In this document: positions 22,050-29,228 of the stretch, piece after piece | How the letters are laid out: each line of letters begins with the position of its first letter | Position numbering within the stretch: position 1 is the first letter of the stretch | Notes under the pieces: model-generated | Database searches by the model: none | What the model saw: only the letters and a program-made list of their open reading frames with translations | Told to the model about the DNA's origin: nothing | Translations under genes and position numbers: made by a program | From: a virus | DNA: 38,051 nucleotides | Direction: 5' to 3' (one strand) | Virus record (IMG/VR): IMGVR_UViG_3300027733_000110 | Span: 1 to 38,051 of that record

Positions 22050-22699
22050 GGCCGCGGCATCCCCATGGCTTCACCGGTGAAGCGATCCACAAAGTCAAGG
22101 TGCTGAAACTGCAGGATCAATGGCGCGATCGCCTTCTCGCTGGCAGGCACTTTGAAGGCGCTGCGGAAGCTGATGGCGAACGACTTGCGTTCGGACGGGT
22201 CCATTTCCTTGATCATCTGAATCGCCGCGGCCTTCTCCTGATCGCTCAGGGGATCCTCGGGCGCCCGGCCCGGCTGAGCAGGCTCAGCGATGACCACGCC
22301 GCAGGTGGCGGCGGCCAGCGACTCGGCGGCTACATCAACCGCTTCAACCGGATCCGCCGGTTTATGCGCTTTCCGCATTTTTTTATCAGGCTCAGCAGGC
22401 TGAGCCTCTTGCTCCAAAGGAAAGGCGCCCAGCAGGCCCAGGATCAAAGCCAATGGGTTATCCCCGAGGGCCTTCTCCTCCGACCCAGCGCTGTGGCGCA
22501 GGATCGCCTCAGTCACTTCCCCATCAATGGGGCGAAACAGCCAGCAGAAGCCGGCTTCATTGGCAGCCGCCAAAACATTGGCGGCGCATTGGCCATGGGT
22601 CTGGAGCTGGAGCTGGGCCAGGGCGGCTGAAAATGCCGCGTCGGCATCGAATGCCCGGAGGGCCAGCTCCGTGGATAGGAGTTGGGGTTGTTGGTGCAT
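22046..22699 (-). CDS. Hypothetical recombination/replication-associated protein
   Basis: The 217-residue protein has a helical N-terminal region (about 1-75), a low-complexity acidic/Ala linker (about 92-150), and a conserved-looking end (KSFAISFRSAFKVP; LQFQHLDFVDRFTGEA). Similar ends occur in proteins of picocyanobacteria and their phages, with no known role. A promoter-like element lies about 62 bases before its ATG. Confidence 0.5.
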   Translation of the reverse strand: MHQQPQLLSTELALRAFDADAAFSAALAQLQLQTHGQCAANVLAAANEAGFCWLFRPIDGEVTEAILRHSAGSEEKALGDNPLALILGLLGAFPLEQEAQPAEPDKKMRKAHKPADPVEAVDVAAESLAAATCGVVIAEPAQPGRAPEDPLSDQEKAAAIQMIKEMDPSERKSFAISFRSAFKVPASEKAIAPLILQFQHLDFVDRFTGEAMGMPRP

Positions 22700-22759
22700 G
22701 TGGTGCTGAAATGCTGCACCACCGGACCTTAACGCCTAACTAAGCCACGACGCAAGCGC

Positions 22760-23500
22760 TTAACTCAGAACTCCGACCATCATCCCCCCCCCCCCCCCCC
22801 CCCCCTGGGTGGCACTCCGACCGGCCAACGCAGCGGCCCAATCACCGATCCAACCCACCACAGCCCACTCGCCCTCCTCAGGGTTCCAGCAGGGCTGCAG
22901 CAGCTCAGGGGTGAAGCCGCCGGCCAGGCCGTCTTCAACCGCCTCACGGGCAGCGGCGGGCACCACCCGGGCAAACTGCCCCATGGCCTGGAGCGGGCGC
23001 AGCTTGTGGGCCGCGCCAACCTCGATCACCTGTTCGCGCCAGTCATCGCCCAGGTCGATGGCGGCCTGCTGGGTGAGCTCTGGGAATGGCGAAAGCGGCT
23101 TGGGTTGCAGCCAGTCGGGGATGGGGCGAATCCCGGCATGACATTCCCAGAACGCCGCAGGGCCCCATGGCTGGCCAGCCTGATCGCAGATTGGTTTGCT
23201 GCCGGTCAGCTCGTCGAGGATCTTGCGGGAGCTCACCCCCTTGTAATCGCCGGCGGCGACCCTGGCGTTCATTTCACCCAGGTACAGGAACAACGGCGCG
23301 CGCGGGTGTTTGGTTCTTCCTGTCTCCAGTTCGCTCAGGCCGCTATGGGGCAGGGTGGCAAACGGCTTGGCAGCCTGATTCGCCCACTCGGCGGCGGTGT
23401 ACTGGGTCCAGCCGTTCCGCTCGCGCCAGCGGCGCAGCATGGCGCCGAAGGCAATGGCGGCTTCAGCCTGGGTGTTGCGGACCTGTTCACGGGTGCTCAT
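22760..23500 (-). CDS. XRE-type regulator with poly-glycine end
   Basis: The 246-residue protein carries an N-terminal helix-turn-helix (about residues 18-60, MLRRWRERNGWTQ, then LSELETGRTKHP). A longer C-terminal part of unknown fold follows. It is placed like a phage repressor or early regulator, next to the integrase. The ATG at 23500 is chosen over the longer frame because the HTH begins soon after. The C-terminus runs through a 22-base G tract giving seven Gly, then MMVGVLS. Slippage would alter only the last residues. Repressor function is inferred. Confidence 0.65.
   Translation of the reverse strand: MSTREQVRNTQAEAAIAFGAMLRRWRERNGWTQYTAAEWANQAAKPFATLPHSGLSELETGRTKHPRAPLFLYLGEMNARVAAGDYKGVSSRKILDELTGSKPICDQAGQPWGPAAFWECHAGIRPIPDWLQPKPLSPFPELTQQAAIDLGDDWREQVIEVGAAHKLRPLQAMGQFARVVPAAAREAVEDGLAGGFTPELLQPCWNPEEGEWAVVGWIGDWAAALAGRSATQGGGGGGGMMVGVLS
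22762..22778 (-). promoter_or_regulatory. Recurrent element GGTCGGAGTTCTGAGTT
   Basis: It overlaps the end of the XRE gene and ends 62 bases before the ATG of the next leftward gene (22699). It differs from sites at 30252 and 33690 only in its last bases. Confidence 0.45.
22784..22805. repeat. 22-base homopolymer (C on the + strand)
   Basis: An uninterrupted run of 22 C on the + strand codes for Gly at the end of the XRE gene. One base more gives DDGRSSELSACVVA and then a stop; one base fewer gives an early stop. Copies of GGTCGGAGT lie on each side on the minus strand (22811-22819 and 22770-22778). Length is likely polymorphic or hard to sequence. Confidence 0.85.
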
Positions 23501-23559
23501 GGTCGTGATCCTGGGTAGGTGGTGCCATAACCCTAAGGTCCTGACTTGGCTTGGCGCCA

Positions 23560-23575
23560 CTGGGAACTCCGACCC
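23560..23575 (-). promoter_or_regulatory. Recurrent element GGTCGGAGTTCCCAG
   Basis: It lies 59 bases before the XRE gene ATG, in the 160-base gap after the integrase. It shares GGTCGGAGTTC with three other sites. Confidence 0.4.
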
Positions 23576-23624
23576 TCAGCACAACAGCATCCGAGCTGCT
23601 GCAGGTTGACGCAGTGGCACTGCT

Positions 23625-23642
23625 GGGCTCAGACTCCAGAGC
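23625..23642 (-). promoter_or_regulatory. Recurrent element GCTCTGGAGTCTGAGCCC
   Basis: It is nearly identical to the + strand site at 32882-32902. It is an imperfect palindrome (GCTC...GAGC) located 124 bases upstream of the XRE gene, in the same orientation. Confidence 0.4.
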
Positions 23643-23660
23643 ATGGATGCACGCACAGCG

Positions 23661-24932
23661 CTACGCCGGATCGTTGCTCGGGCAATCGCGCAGCCGGACT
23701 TTGACGCGGCTGGGATCGCCGACGTAGAGAATCTCCGCGCAGAACTCCAGCAGGATCACCCTGAGTTCTTCGTCTGTGGCGCCGTCAAGCACATCGGGAC
23801 GGCTGAGCGCATCGCGAAAACCTGCCCAGTTCGCTGATACCACTGGCGGTGGCGCCAGCAATTCAAGGCGCATGGCGTCAATCGTGGGCGCCAGGCCCGG
23901 CACACCCTGAGCGGCCAGCGCTTCAAGCTGGGCCAGCTGCTGGCGCTTCTCGGCCTGCTCTGGCGCGTCCTTGGTCGGCTGCGCCGATGCAGCGACATCA
24001 CCCATGGCCGCGGCGGCTGCGCGCAGCTCCTTGATCACCTGGTCCCGGATCTTCCATTCCGCCAAGCCTCGGCCCCAGAAGCGGCAATGAAGGTGGGTGC
24101 ATTTGAGTCGCTGCTTTCCGTGAGCCACGGCGTAGTGCATTGCCTTGCCGCAGCCAGCGCAACGCACCAAGCCTGAGAAAGGTCGTATCACTCGAGGCGC
24201 CCTGGTGCCCGCAATCTTCCTGGAGTCAATCAGCCGCCGGGCCTGCTGCCACTCTTCCCAGTTGATCAAGGCCGCCACCCGATCGGCTTGGCTGTTGATG
24301 ATGCCCCTGAGGATTGGATTGTTGACCCAACGGCCCAGGCCTCGCGCGCTCCAATCAAGACCATGGCGCCGAATGGTGCCGGGCAGATTGAACTCCATCG
24401 CGGCCAGCTGGTCCCACAGCAGTCGCGCCTCGGCAAACCGCTCAGGGTGCGGCACCACCTGGGAACCGTCGTAGGCATAGCCGAACGGCACGCGCCCGCA
24501 GGCGTAGTGGCCGGCGGCTTTGCGCCTGGCCAGGCCATTGCGGATGTTGATCGCCTTGATGTCGCTGTCAATCTCGTTTACCAGCGACAACACGCCGGTG
24601 AGCAGCTTTCCCGATGGGTCGGCAGTGTCAGACGGCGTACCGTCAAGCAGTCGGACCTCCACGCCAAGCCGTGCGCACATGCGCAGGAATGGCACGTCTT
24701 CACCCTTGCGGCTGAGGCGGCTCAGGCTGATGGCCACCACCCGCCGCACCCTCCCACCGGCGACCAGCGCCAGCAGCTCATCCCAGCCGGGCCTGGGGCC
24801 TTCCTTGTGGGCGCTGCGGCGCTCGGCAATCACTCGATCGCAACCGGCGTCCCTGAGCTGCTTTACCTGCTCAGCAATCGAAACATCCTGCTCGGCCTTG
24901 TCCGTGCTGACCCTGGCATAGCCGATGATCAC
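23661..24932 (-). CDS. Large serine recombinase (integrase, XisF-like)
   Basis: The 423-residue protein has a serine-recombinase catalytic domain (residues 1-140), with nucleophile S9 in MIIGYARVSTDKAEQ and arginines in ISLSRLSRK (about 72). A recombinase domain (about 155-260, RKAAGHYACGRVPFGYAYDG) is followed by a zinc-ribbon (CAGCGK about 258-263, CTHLHC about 279-284) and a coiled coil. The compact length recalls cyanobacterial XisF. The start is GTG. This enzyme makes the phage probably temperate. Its attP site is expected close by, probably at 24933-25104. Confidence 0.9.
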   Translation of the reverse strand: MIIGYARVSTDKAEQDVSIAEQVKQLRDAGCDRVIAERRSAHKEGPRPGWDELLALVAGGRVRRVVAISLSRLSRKGEDVPFLRMCARLGVEVRLLDGTPSDTADPSGKLLTGVLSLVNEIDSDIKAINIRNGLARRKAAGHYACGRVPFGYAYDGSQVVPHPERFAEARLLWDQLAAMEFNLPGTIRRHGLDWSARGLGRWVNNPILRGIINSQADRVAALINWEEWQQARRLIDSRKIAGTRAPRVIRPFSGLVRCAGCGKAMHYAVAHGKQRLKCTHLHCRFWGRGLAEWKIRDQVIKELRAAAAAMGDVAASAQPTKDAPEQAEKRQQLAQLEALAAQGVPGLAPTIDAMRLELLAPPPVVSANWAGFRDALSRPDVLDGATDEELRVILLEFCAEILYVGDPSRVKVRLRDCPSNDPA

Positions 24933-24952
24933 CCGCCCGCTGCAACTGCGAC

Positions 24953-24962
24953 GAGGCTAGGG
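24953..24962 (-). promoter_or_regulatory. Promoter-like element GCCCTAGCCTC before integrase
   Basis: On the minus strand TAGCCT lies 21 bases before the GTG start of the recombinase. It is the weakest match of the TAGCCT class, with C instead of G after CCT. Confidence 0.35.
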
Positions 24963-25005
24963 CTTTGCAGGACCTTTCTAAAGAGTGCGCCGGTTATGCA
25001 CCAAT

Positions 25006-25035
25006 AAAAAACCCCGGCCCGTAGAGCAGCCGGGG
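25006..25035 (-). terminator. Rho-independent terminator reading leftward
   Basis: Read on the minus strand, a 7-bp stem CCCCGGC/GCCGGGG with a 10-base loop is followed by TTTTTT. It would stop leftward transcripts before the integrase, or is part of the attachment region. It faces no gene in this window that ends here, which is unusual. Confidence 0.65.
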
Positions 25036-25074
25036 CAATGCAGCACCCACAGGACCAGCCTAGGAAGGCTGAGA

Positions 25075-25086
25075 TCCCTAGCCTGC
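25075..25086 (+). promoter_or_regulatory. Promoter-like element TCCCTAGCCTG
   Basis: TAGCCT at 25079-25084 is 20 bases before the ATG at 25105. It supports choosing that ATG rather than an upstream in-frame ATG at 24985. Confidence 0.45.
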
Positions 25087-25104
25087 AGGGGCCGGCGGGA
25101 TCTT

Positions 25105-25980
25105 ATGGCACAACCCAGGAAGATCAGGCTGTTGCGCCACTCCCCTGAGCTGCTGGAGATCCGCATTCCCTACCAGCGGGCGGAGCCCCATGAGTTCCTG
25201 CTCTGCTCAGACATCCACCTCGACAACCCGAAGTGTGACCGCGAGCTGTTGCGGAAGCACCTCAAGCAGGCCCAAGGCCGCGGCGCCCATGCGTTGATGT
25301 TTGGTGATGTCCTGTGCCTGATGCAAGGCAAGCGCGATCGGCGCGCCAGCAAGAGCAGCATCAGGCCGGAGCACTTGGGATCGAATTACTTTGATCTGGT
25401 GTTTGACGAAGCCGCTGAATGGCTCAAGCCGTTCGCGCAAACCGTCCTCATGATGAGCGACGGGAACCATGAGACGGCGATCATCAGCCACAACGAAATT
25501 GACCCCCTCGGCAACCTGACCCGCCTGATGCGCGACCGCTATGGCTCGCCGTGCGAGCACATGCGTTACCAGGGCTTCATCTGGTTCAGCTTCTTCATGG
25601 CTGGCGCCAATCGAGAAGAGAAGATCCGGCGCACGACGCTGTTCTTTCATCATGGCGCCTGGGGCGGGATCATCACCAAGGGCACCATGGGCGGTGGCCG
25701 TTATGCCGCCATCGCGCCGGATGCGTCGATCCTGGTGAATGGCCACAACCACGAACGCAGCATCGTGAGCCATCCCTGCTACCGGCTGGGCCAGAGCGGC
25801 CGACAACGCATCGAGCAGCGCTGGCACCTTCAGACTGGCACCTACAAAGAGGAGTTCGAAGGCGGTGGCGGCTGGGCGGTTGAGCGCATCGTGATGCCCA
25901 AGAGCCTGGGTGGCGTCTGGCTGCGGCTCAAGCCTGAGCCAGACGGCGGCGTGTCGATCAGCTGCGAGCCTGCTTCCTAG
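25105..25980 (+). CDS. Calcineurin-like metallophosphoesterase
   Basis: The 291-residue protein carries the metallophosphoesterase motifs in order: SDIHLD (35-40), FGDV (66-69), DGNHE (119-123), FFHHG (about 195) and NGHNHE (about 230). It should bind two metal ions and hydrolyse phosphodiesters or phosphomonoesters of nucleic acids or nucleotides. Phages carry such enzymes near replication genes. The substrate is unknown. The start is set at 25105 because a terminator and promoter-like element lie between it and the longer frame. Confidence 0.85.
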   Translation: MAQPRKIRLLRHSPELLEIRIPYQRAEPHEFLLCSDIHLDNPKCDRELLRKHLKQAQGRGAHALMFGDVLCLMQGKRDRRASKSSIRPEHLGSNYFDLVFDEAAEWLKPFAQTVLMMSDGNHETAIISHNEIDPLGNLTRLMRDRYGSPCEHMRYQGFIWFSFFMAGANREEKIRRTTLFFHHGAWGGIITKGTMGGGRYAAIAPDASILVNGHNHERSIVSHPCYRLGQSGRQRIEQRWHLQTGTYKEEFEGGGGWAVERIVMPKSLGGVWLRLKPEPDGGVSISCEPAS

Positions 25981-26302
25981 TAAACGCCCCGCACCCCCTG
26001 GCCCAAGCCAGGCCCTCCAGCAGCGGTTCAGGGATGCCCAGCCCACAGCGGCCCAGCTGCATGTGCTGCTTCGTCTGGTCGCGGCTGTCCCAGTGCACGC
26101 ACTGATGGCACAGGCGCCGGGCCTGATCGGGCTCCATGCGCTCCATGTCTGGCGCTTCATCGGCCCAGCGCTCGCCAAACCTCACGCGGCGCACCGTCTC
26201 GCGGCCCAGGCCCACCTCAGCGGCAATCTGGGCATGGGTAACGCTCGGCGGATACTCCAGGATTCGGCGCACTAGGAGTCGGCCGCGGCTCTTTGTTTCC
26301 AA
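25958..26302 (-). CDS. HTH/zinc-binding-like hypothetical protein
   Basis: The 114-residue protein has an N-terminal helix-turn-helix (VTHAQIAAEVGLGRETVRRV, about 21-40). A C-terminal cysteine set follows (CHQCVHW, GRCGLG, ARGCGAF) that could bind zinc. The start is TTG at 26302, supported by a TAGCCT element 21 bases upstream. It overlaps the phosphoesterase end tail to tail by 23 bases. Confidence 0.55.
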   Translation of the reverse strand: METKSRGRLLVRRILEYPPSVTHAQIAAEVGLGRETVRRVRFGERWADEAPDMERMEPDQARRLCHQCVHWDSRDQTKQHMQLGRCGLGIPEPLLEGLAWARGCGAFTRKQARS

Positions 26303-26320
26303 CGTGGGCTGTCGTTGCAG

Positions 26321-26333
26321 CTCAGGCTAGAAG
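26321..26333 (-). promoter_or_regulatory. Promoter-like element CTTCTAGCCTGAG
   Basis: On the minus strand TAGCCT spans 26329-26324, 21 bases before the TTG start at 26302. The same spacing holds before the integrase. Confidence 0.45.
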
Positions 26334-26339
26334 TGCTGA

Positions 26340-26783
26340 TCAGCTGGCCCATGCCTCGTCCTCGGGGAACAGCTCAGCCATCGTGGGTGGTTCAAGCTCT
26401 GGCAACGGGTCAGGCTCTGGCCAGCAGCTGCAGGTCAGCAAGCGCTGCTGCAGCCGCTCGCGCTGTTCATCGGTGAGCAGGTGGCGCAGCGGCTCAAGCA
26501 CCACCGCCGCGGGCCCGGCGAGCCAATCAGGCCAGCGATCGCAGCCAAAGCTCCAGGTTTCGCCATCCGGTGCCGTGGCGGCCCACAAGCGGCCAAGCTC
26601 CGGCCCTGGGTGCCACCACAGGCTCAGCCGCCAGCCGTTGGCTAGGTCAATGCGCTGGCTGCCGCCGGCATCGCTGACCGGCCGATCAGCCAGCAGCGCA
26701 CAATCAGGCTCGGCAGCCTGAGCCAGCACGGCCGCCAGGGCGGCGCGGCTGGGTGGGGCGGGGGGTTCGATGGTGTTAGGCAT
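26340..26783 (-). CDS. Hypothetical protein
   Basis: The 147-residue protein contains GWRLSLWWHPGPELGRLWAA and TWSFGCDRWPDW. It looks like a small alpha/beta protein with a C-terminal helix and an acidic tail (about 123-147). It is coupled to the upstream gene by an 8-base overlap. No family is recognised. Confidence 0.55.
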   Translation of the reverse strand: MPNTIEPPAPPSRAALAAVLAQAAEPDCALLADRPVSDAGGSQRIDLANGWRLSLWWHPGPELGRLWAATAPDGETWSFGCDRWPDWLAGPAAVVLEPLRHLLTDEQRERLQQRLLTCSCWPEPDPLPELEPPTMAELFPEDEAWAS

Positions 26784-27291
26784 TGCGCTCCAGGTGCGAC
26801 ACCTCCTCGGCTTGGGTCAGCAGCTCAATGCGGCGGATCTCTAGTGTGTGCGGGCCATCTTGGAGGTACTGAGCCAGGTAATGATTACCCTCGCTCAACG
26901 CCTGAGAATAGGTCGGTGCTGTCCCGCCAGCCTGCTGGTTGTAATCGCCGTCCACGACAGCAAACTCAAAGTGGACCTCACGCGCCACCGGGGCGGGCTG
27001 GGCGACTGGGGACTGGGTGGCGCCGTGCTGGCGGCCAAGGTCGTAGCAGCGCCTAAGCCGCCCCTGTTCAGTAGACAAAGGCATGCTGTAGGCGAGCTGA
27101 TACAGCTCCTCATCCGTGGCCACCGTGTCCGCCTTGATGGCAGGGCCGCCAATCAGCAGTATGTCGTGTGGTTGTGCAGCCTCCAGCGCCTCAACGCGCT
27201 CCAGCAGGTTCAGCAACGTTTGGGAAACAACAGCACCATCGAGGGCGGCGGACTGGCGCAGCCAGTTTCTGGTTTGTGGAGAGATGGTCAC
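26776..27291 (-). CDS. Hypothetical protein
   Basis: The 171-residue protein starts at a GTG that overlaps the upstream stop (GTGA). A coiled-coil N-terminus (about 1-45) leads to a beta-rich end (VHFEFAVVDGDYNQQ; LEIRRIELLTQ). It is part of the leftward accessory operon. Function is unknown. Confidence 0.5.
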   Translation of the reverse strand: MTISPQTRNWLRQSAALDGAVVSQTLLNLLERVEALEAAQPHDILLIGGPAIKADTVATDEELYQLAYSMPLSTEQGRLRRCYDLGRQHGATQSPVAQPAPVAREVHFEFAVVDGDYNQQAGGTAPTYSQALSEGNHYLAQYLQDGPHTLEIRRIELLTQAEEVSHLERNA

Positions 27292-27557
27292 GATGCCATC
27301 TCCGCAACGGTGCGCTCAGCCAGCCAGTCTTCGACGACCGCCAGCGCCGCCGGCGGGACCAGGCGCGCACCAACAGGGTGCCAGCGCGTGTCATCCCAGC
27401 GGCCAGCCGGGAGCCAGGCGGCGCATTGATCGAGCATTTTGTGCATGCGCTTGCGGCGCACGAAGTTCACGACCCAATAGCCGGGGCCCGGGTGCGCGGT
27501 GACGGTCAAACCGATCGTGGGATCGGTGTAGAAGGTGTGGGGGGTGGGGTCAGGCAT
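27288..27557 (-). CDS. Hypothetical protein
   Basis: The 89-residue basic protein includes YWVVNFVRRKRMHKMLDQCA and ARLVPPAALAVVEDWL. It overlaps neighbours at both ends. It might bind DNA, given its positive charge, but no motif shows this. Confidence 0.5.
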   Translation of the reverse strand: MPDPTPHTFYTDPTIGLTVTAHPGPGYWVVNFVRRKRMHKMLDQCAAWLPAGRWDDTRWHPVGARLVPPAALAVVEDWLAERTVAEMAS

Positions 27558-27726
27558 GGGAGTCTGAGGGTGAACGGTGATTGGTCATTGCTTCTCGCAT
27601 CAAGCCTCGAACCCACACCGTGATCGGCATGTCGAGGCTGTTGCAATGCTGGCGGATCTTGTCGTACAGATCAGGCTGAACCGTGATCTGAATCAGCCGG
27701 CGGTTGTCGTCTTTGCGGGTGGTCAT
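27550..27726 (-). CDS. Ribbon-helix-helix (Arc-like) regulator
   Basis: The 58-residue protein has the typical RHH layout: a basic arm (TTRKDDNRR), a strand (LIQITVQPDLY), then helices (DKIRQHCNSLD; ITVWVRGLMREAM). The ATG at 27726 is chosen because it overlaps the upstream fusion gene's stop region. It probably regulates its own operon or other phage promoters. Confidence 0.7.
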   Translation of the reverse strand: MTTRKDDNRRLIQITVQPDLYDKIRQHCNSLDMPITVWVRGLMREAMTNHRSPSDSHA

Positions 27727-29228
27727 GCCGGCACCTCCTGAATCATTTGCATACCTGGCCATTGGCCGCTGGCTTGTCCGAGAAGGTTGGTCTTCAGCCA
27801 GACCTTGCAGCCGTCGCGGCGTGCGGTCGCCACAAGGTCAGCTACCCACTCAAAATCAGGCGCAAACGCTGGATTCTGGCCAACATTCTCCGATTGAGCG
27901 CCTATCACGATCCAGTCAATGCCCTCAAGGTTTGAAAACCTGATTGGTTCCAATAACGGCTCCAGTGACAGCCACTTGACTTTGACGCCTGACACCTTGC
28001 CCATGGCGGCCAGGGTCGGCTCAGCTCGATGCTGATCGTCAACCGATGCGCCAATCCAGCCGCTGGCAGGAAGCTGCAGACGATCGTAACGCTGCGGAAA
28101 CTTTGTCAGATACAGGTACTCCCACTGTGGGTTGGCCACGGTGGAGGCAACAACCCGATCAATCCACTCTTGGGGCACCCAGGCGCCAAACAGGTCGGCC
28201 ATGGAGCAAACAAAGACGCGACCAAAGGCCGGCTCATCTTGTGCACGTTGAGGCACCGACGTGTTCTGTGGCGCTTCCAGTCGTTCGTGGTGAAACAGTG
28301 GGGTGAAGCCGGCCGGGTAGTACGGCTTCATGTCGCGCGACTCAGCAATGGTTCGGGCGTAGCAATAGCTGCAGCCATGATTGCAGCCGGTGACGGGATT
28401 CCAGCTCCACATTGCCCAGCCGATTTCGGTGCCTTTCTGCTGGTTGAACGTGGCCTTGCCCTTGGGCTTCGGATAGCTGAACGGGTTGCCTTTGTGATCA
28501 ACCAAGGTGATAGTGGCGTCTTCCTGCAGCCTGGGCGCTTCGGGCTGCGGCCTGGTGGCGGCCTGCTGTCGCTCCCGCTGCTGAGCTTCGCGGTGCGCCT
28601 TGTCAAGCGCCATGGTACCGGCCTGCACCTGCGGCAGCAGATCGGGCGCCACCTTCGCTACGCGGGCAGCCTGCTCCACTGAGCGAGAACTGGCGCCGAC
28701 GGCCTTGGCGGCCTGGGCAGCGACGTTGCGACCCTGTTTGCGTTGCTCGGCCAGGACCGACGCTGCAGCCATCTGGGCGGCCGTTTCCGCGACGGGTGAA
28801 AGGTACCGCAGATCTGCGGTACCTTTATTGGCTGGCTTTCCGGGTGCCGCCGATCTACCGGCCTCGGCCATGCGTTCGGTTGCCGCCGGCTGCAGCAGCT
28901 CCCGCACACTTAGTGCCACGACGGCACGCTGGCCAGCATTCAGGTGCCGCCGATGCAGGTTCGCGCTCAGGCTGAACTGCACAGGGTCGTCGCCGTCATA
29001 GGTCTCCAGCACCACCTCCTGATTGGTGCGGTAGCAGGCGACCAGGCGGTTGCGGCCATCGAGCAGGGTGCCGTCACGCCACACGATGATCGGCTGCTGC
29101 AGGCCGCGTTCTTTGATGTCGGCGCACAGCTCGCGCAGCTCATCACCCTCGACCATCGGAAACAGATCAGCAGCCGGATGAATGCCGGTGATCTCGTCGT
29201 AGTGACGCAGAATCTCAGTCCAGTCCAT
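27723..29228 (-). CDS. ParB-like domain fused to three-cysteine radical-SAM-like protein (DUF5131/Gp37-Gp68 type)
   Basis: The 501-residue protein joins two modules. Residues about 5-110 are a ParB N-terminal/sulfiredoxin-like domain (GLQQPIIVWRDGTLLDGRNR at about 42-61), followed by a KorB/ParB-like helical part (about 115-220, VGASSRSVEQAARVAKVAPD). Residues about 265-501 are a DUF5131-type domain with WNPVTGCNHGCSYCYAR. Its C282-x3-C286-x2-C289 motif is that of radical SAM enzymes and should hold a [4Fe-4S] cluster. The ATG at 29228 overlaps the stop of the upstream TcmP-like gene. The substrate is unknown; DNA-targeted chemistry is suggested only by the ParB part. Confidence 0.85.
   Translation of the reverse strand: MDWTEILRHYDEITGIHPAADLFPMVEGDELRELCADIKERGLQQPIIVWRDGTLLDGRNRLVACYRTNQEVVLETYDGDDPVQFSLSANLHRRHLNAGQRAVVALSVRELLQPAATERMAEAGRSAAPGKPANKGTADLRYLSPVAETAAQMAAASVLAEQRKQGRNVAAQAAKAVGASSRSVEQAARVAKVAPDLLPQVQAGTMALDKAHREAQQRERQQAATRPQPEAPRLQEDATITLVDHKGNPFSYPKPKGKATFNQQKGTEIGWAMWSWNPVTGCNHGCSYCYARTIAESRDMKPYYPAGFTPLFHHERLEAPQNTSVPQRAQDEPAFGRVFVCSMADLFGAWVPQEWIDRVVASTVANPQWEYLYLTKFPQRYDRLQLPASGWIGASVDDQHRAEPTLAAMGKVSGVKVKWLSLEPLLEPIRFSNLEGIDWIVIGAQSENVGQNPAFAPDFEWVADLVATARRDGCKVWLKTNLLGQASGQWPGMQMIQEVPA

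Larger units (their letters stand above)
24933..25104. promoter_or_regulatory. Divergent integrase/phosphoesterase spacer, attP candidate
   Basis: This 172-base spacer has outward-facing promoter-like elements: TAGCCT at 24959-24954 on the minus strand (21 bases before the integrase) and TAGCCT at 25079-25084 on the plus strand (20 bases before the phosphoesterase). Between them are a terminator-like hairpin (25006-25035) and short repeats of CCTAG. Serine integrases usually have attP next to the gene, making this the best location. Confidence 0.5.

Noticed and set aside
24985-25104. Longer N-terminus of the metallophosphoesterase
   Set aside because: The extra 40 residues span a terminator hairpin and a promoter-like element, and the family start fits ATG 25105.
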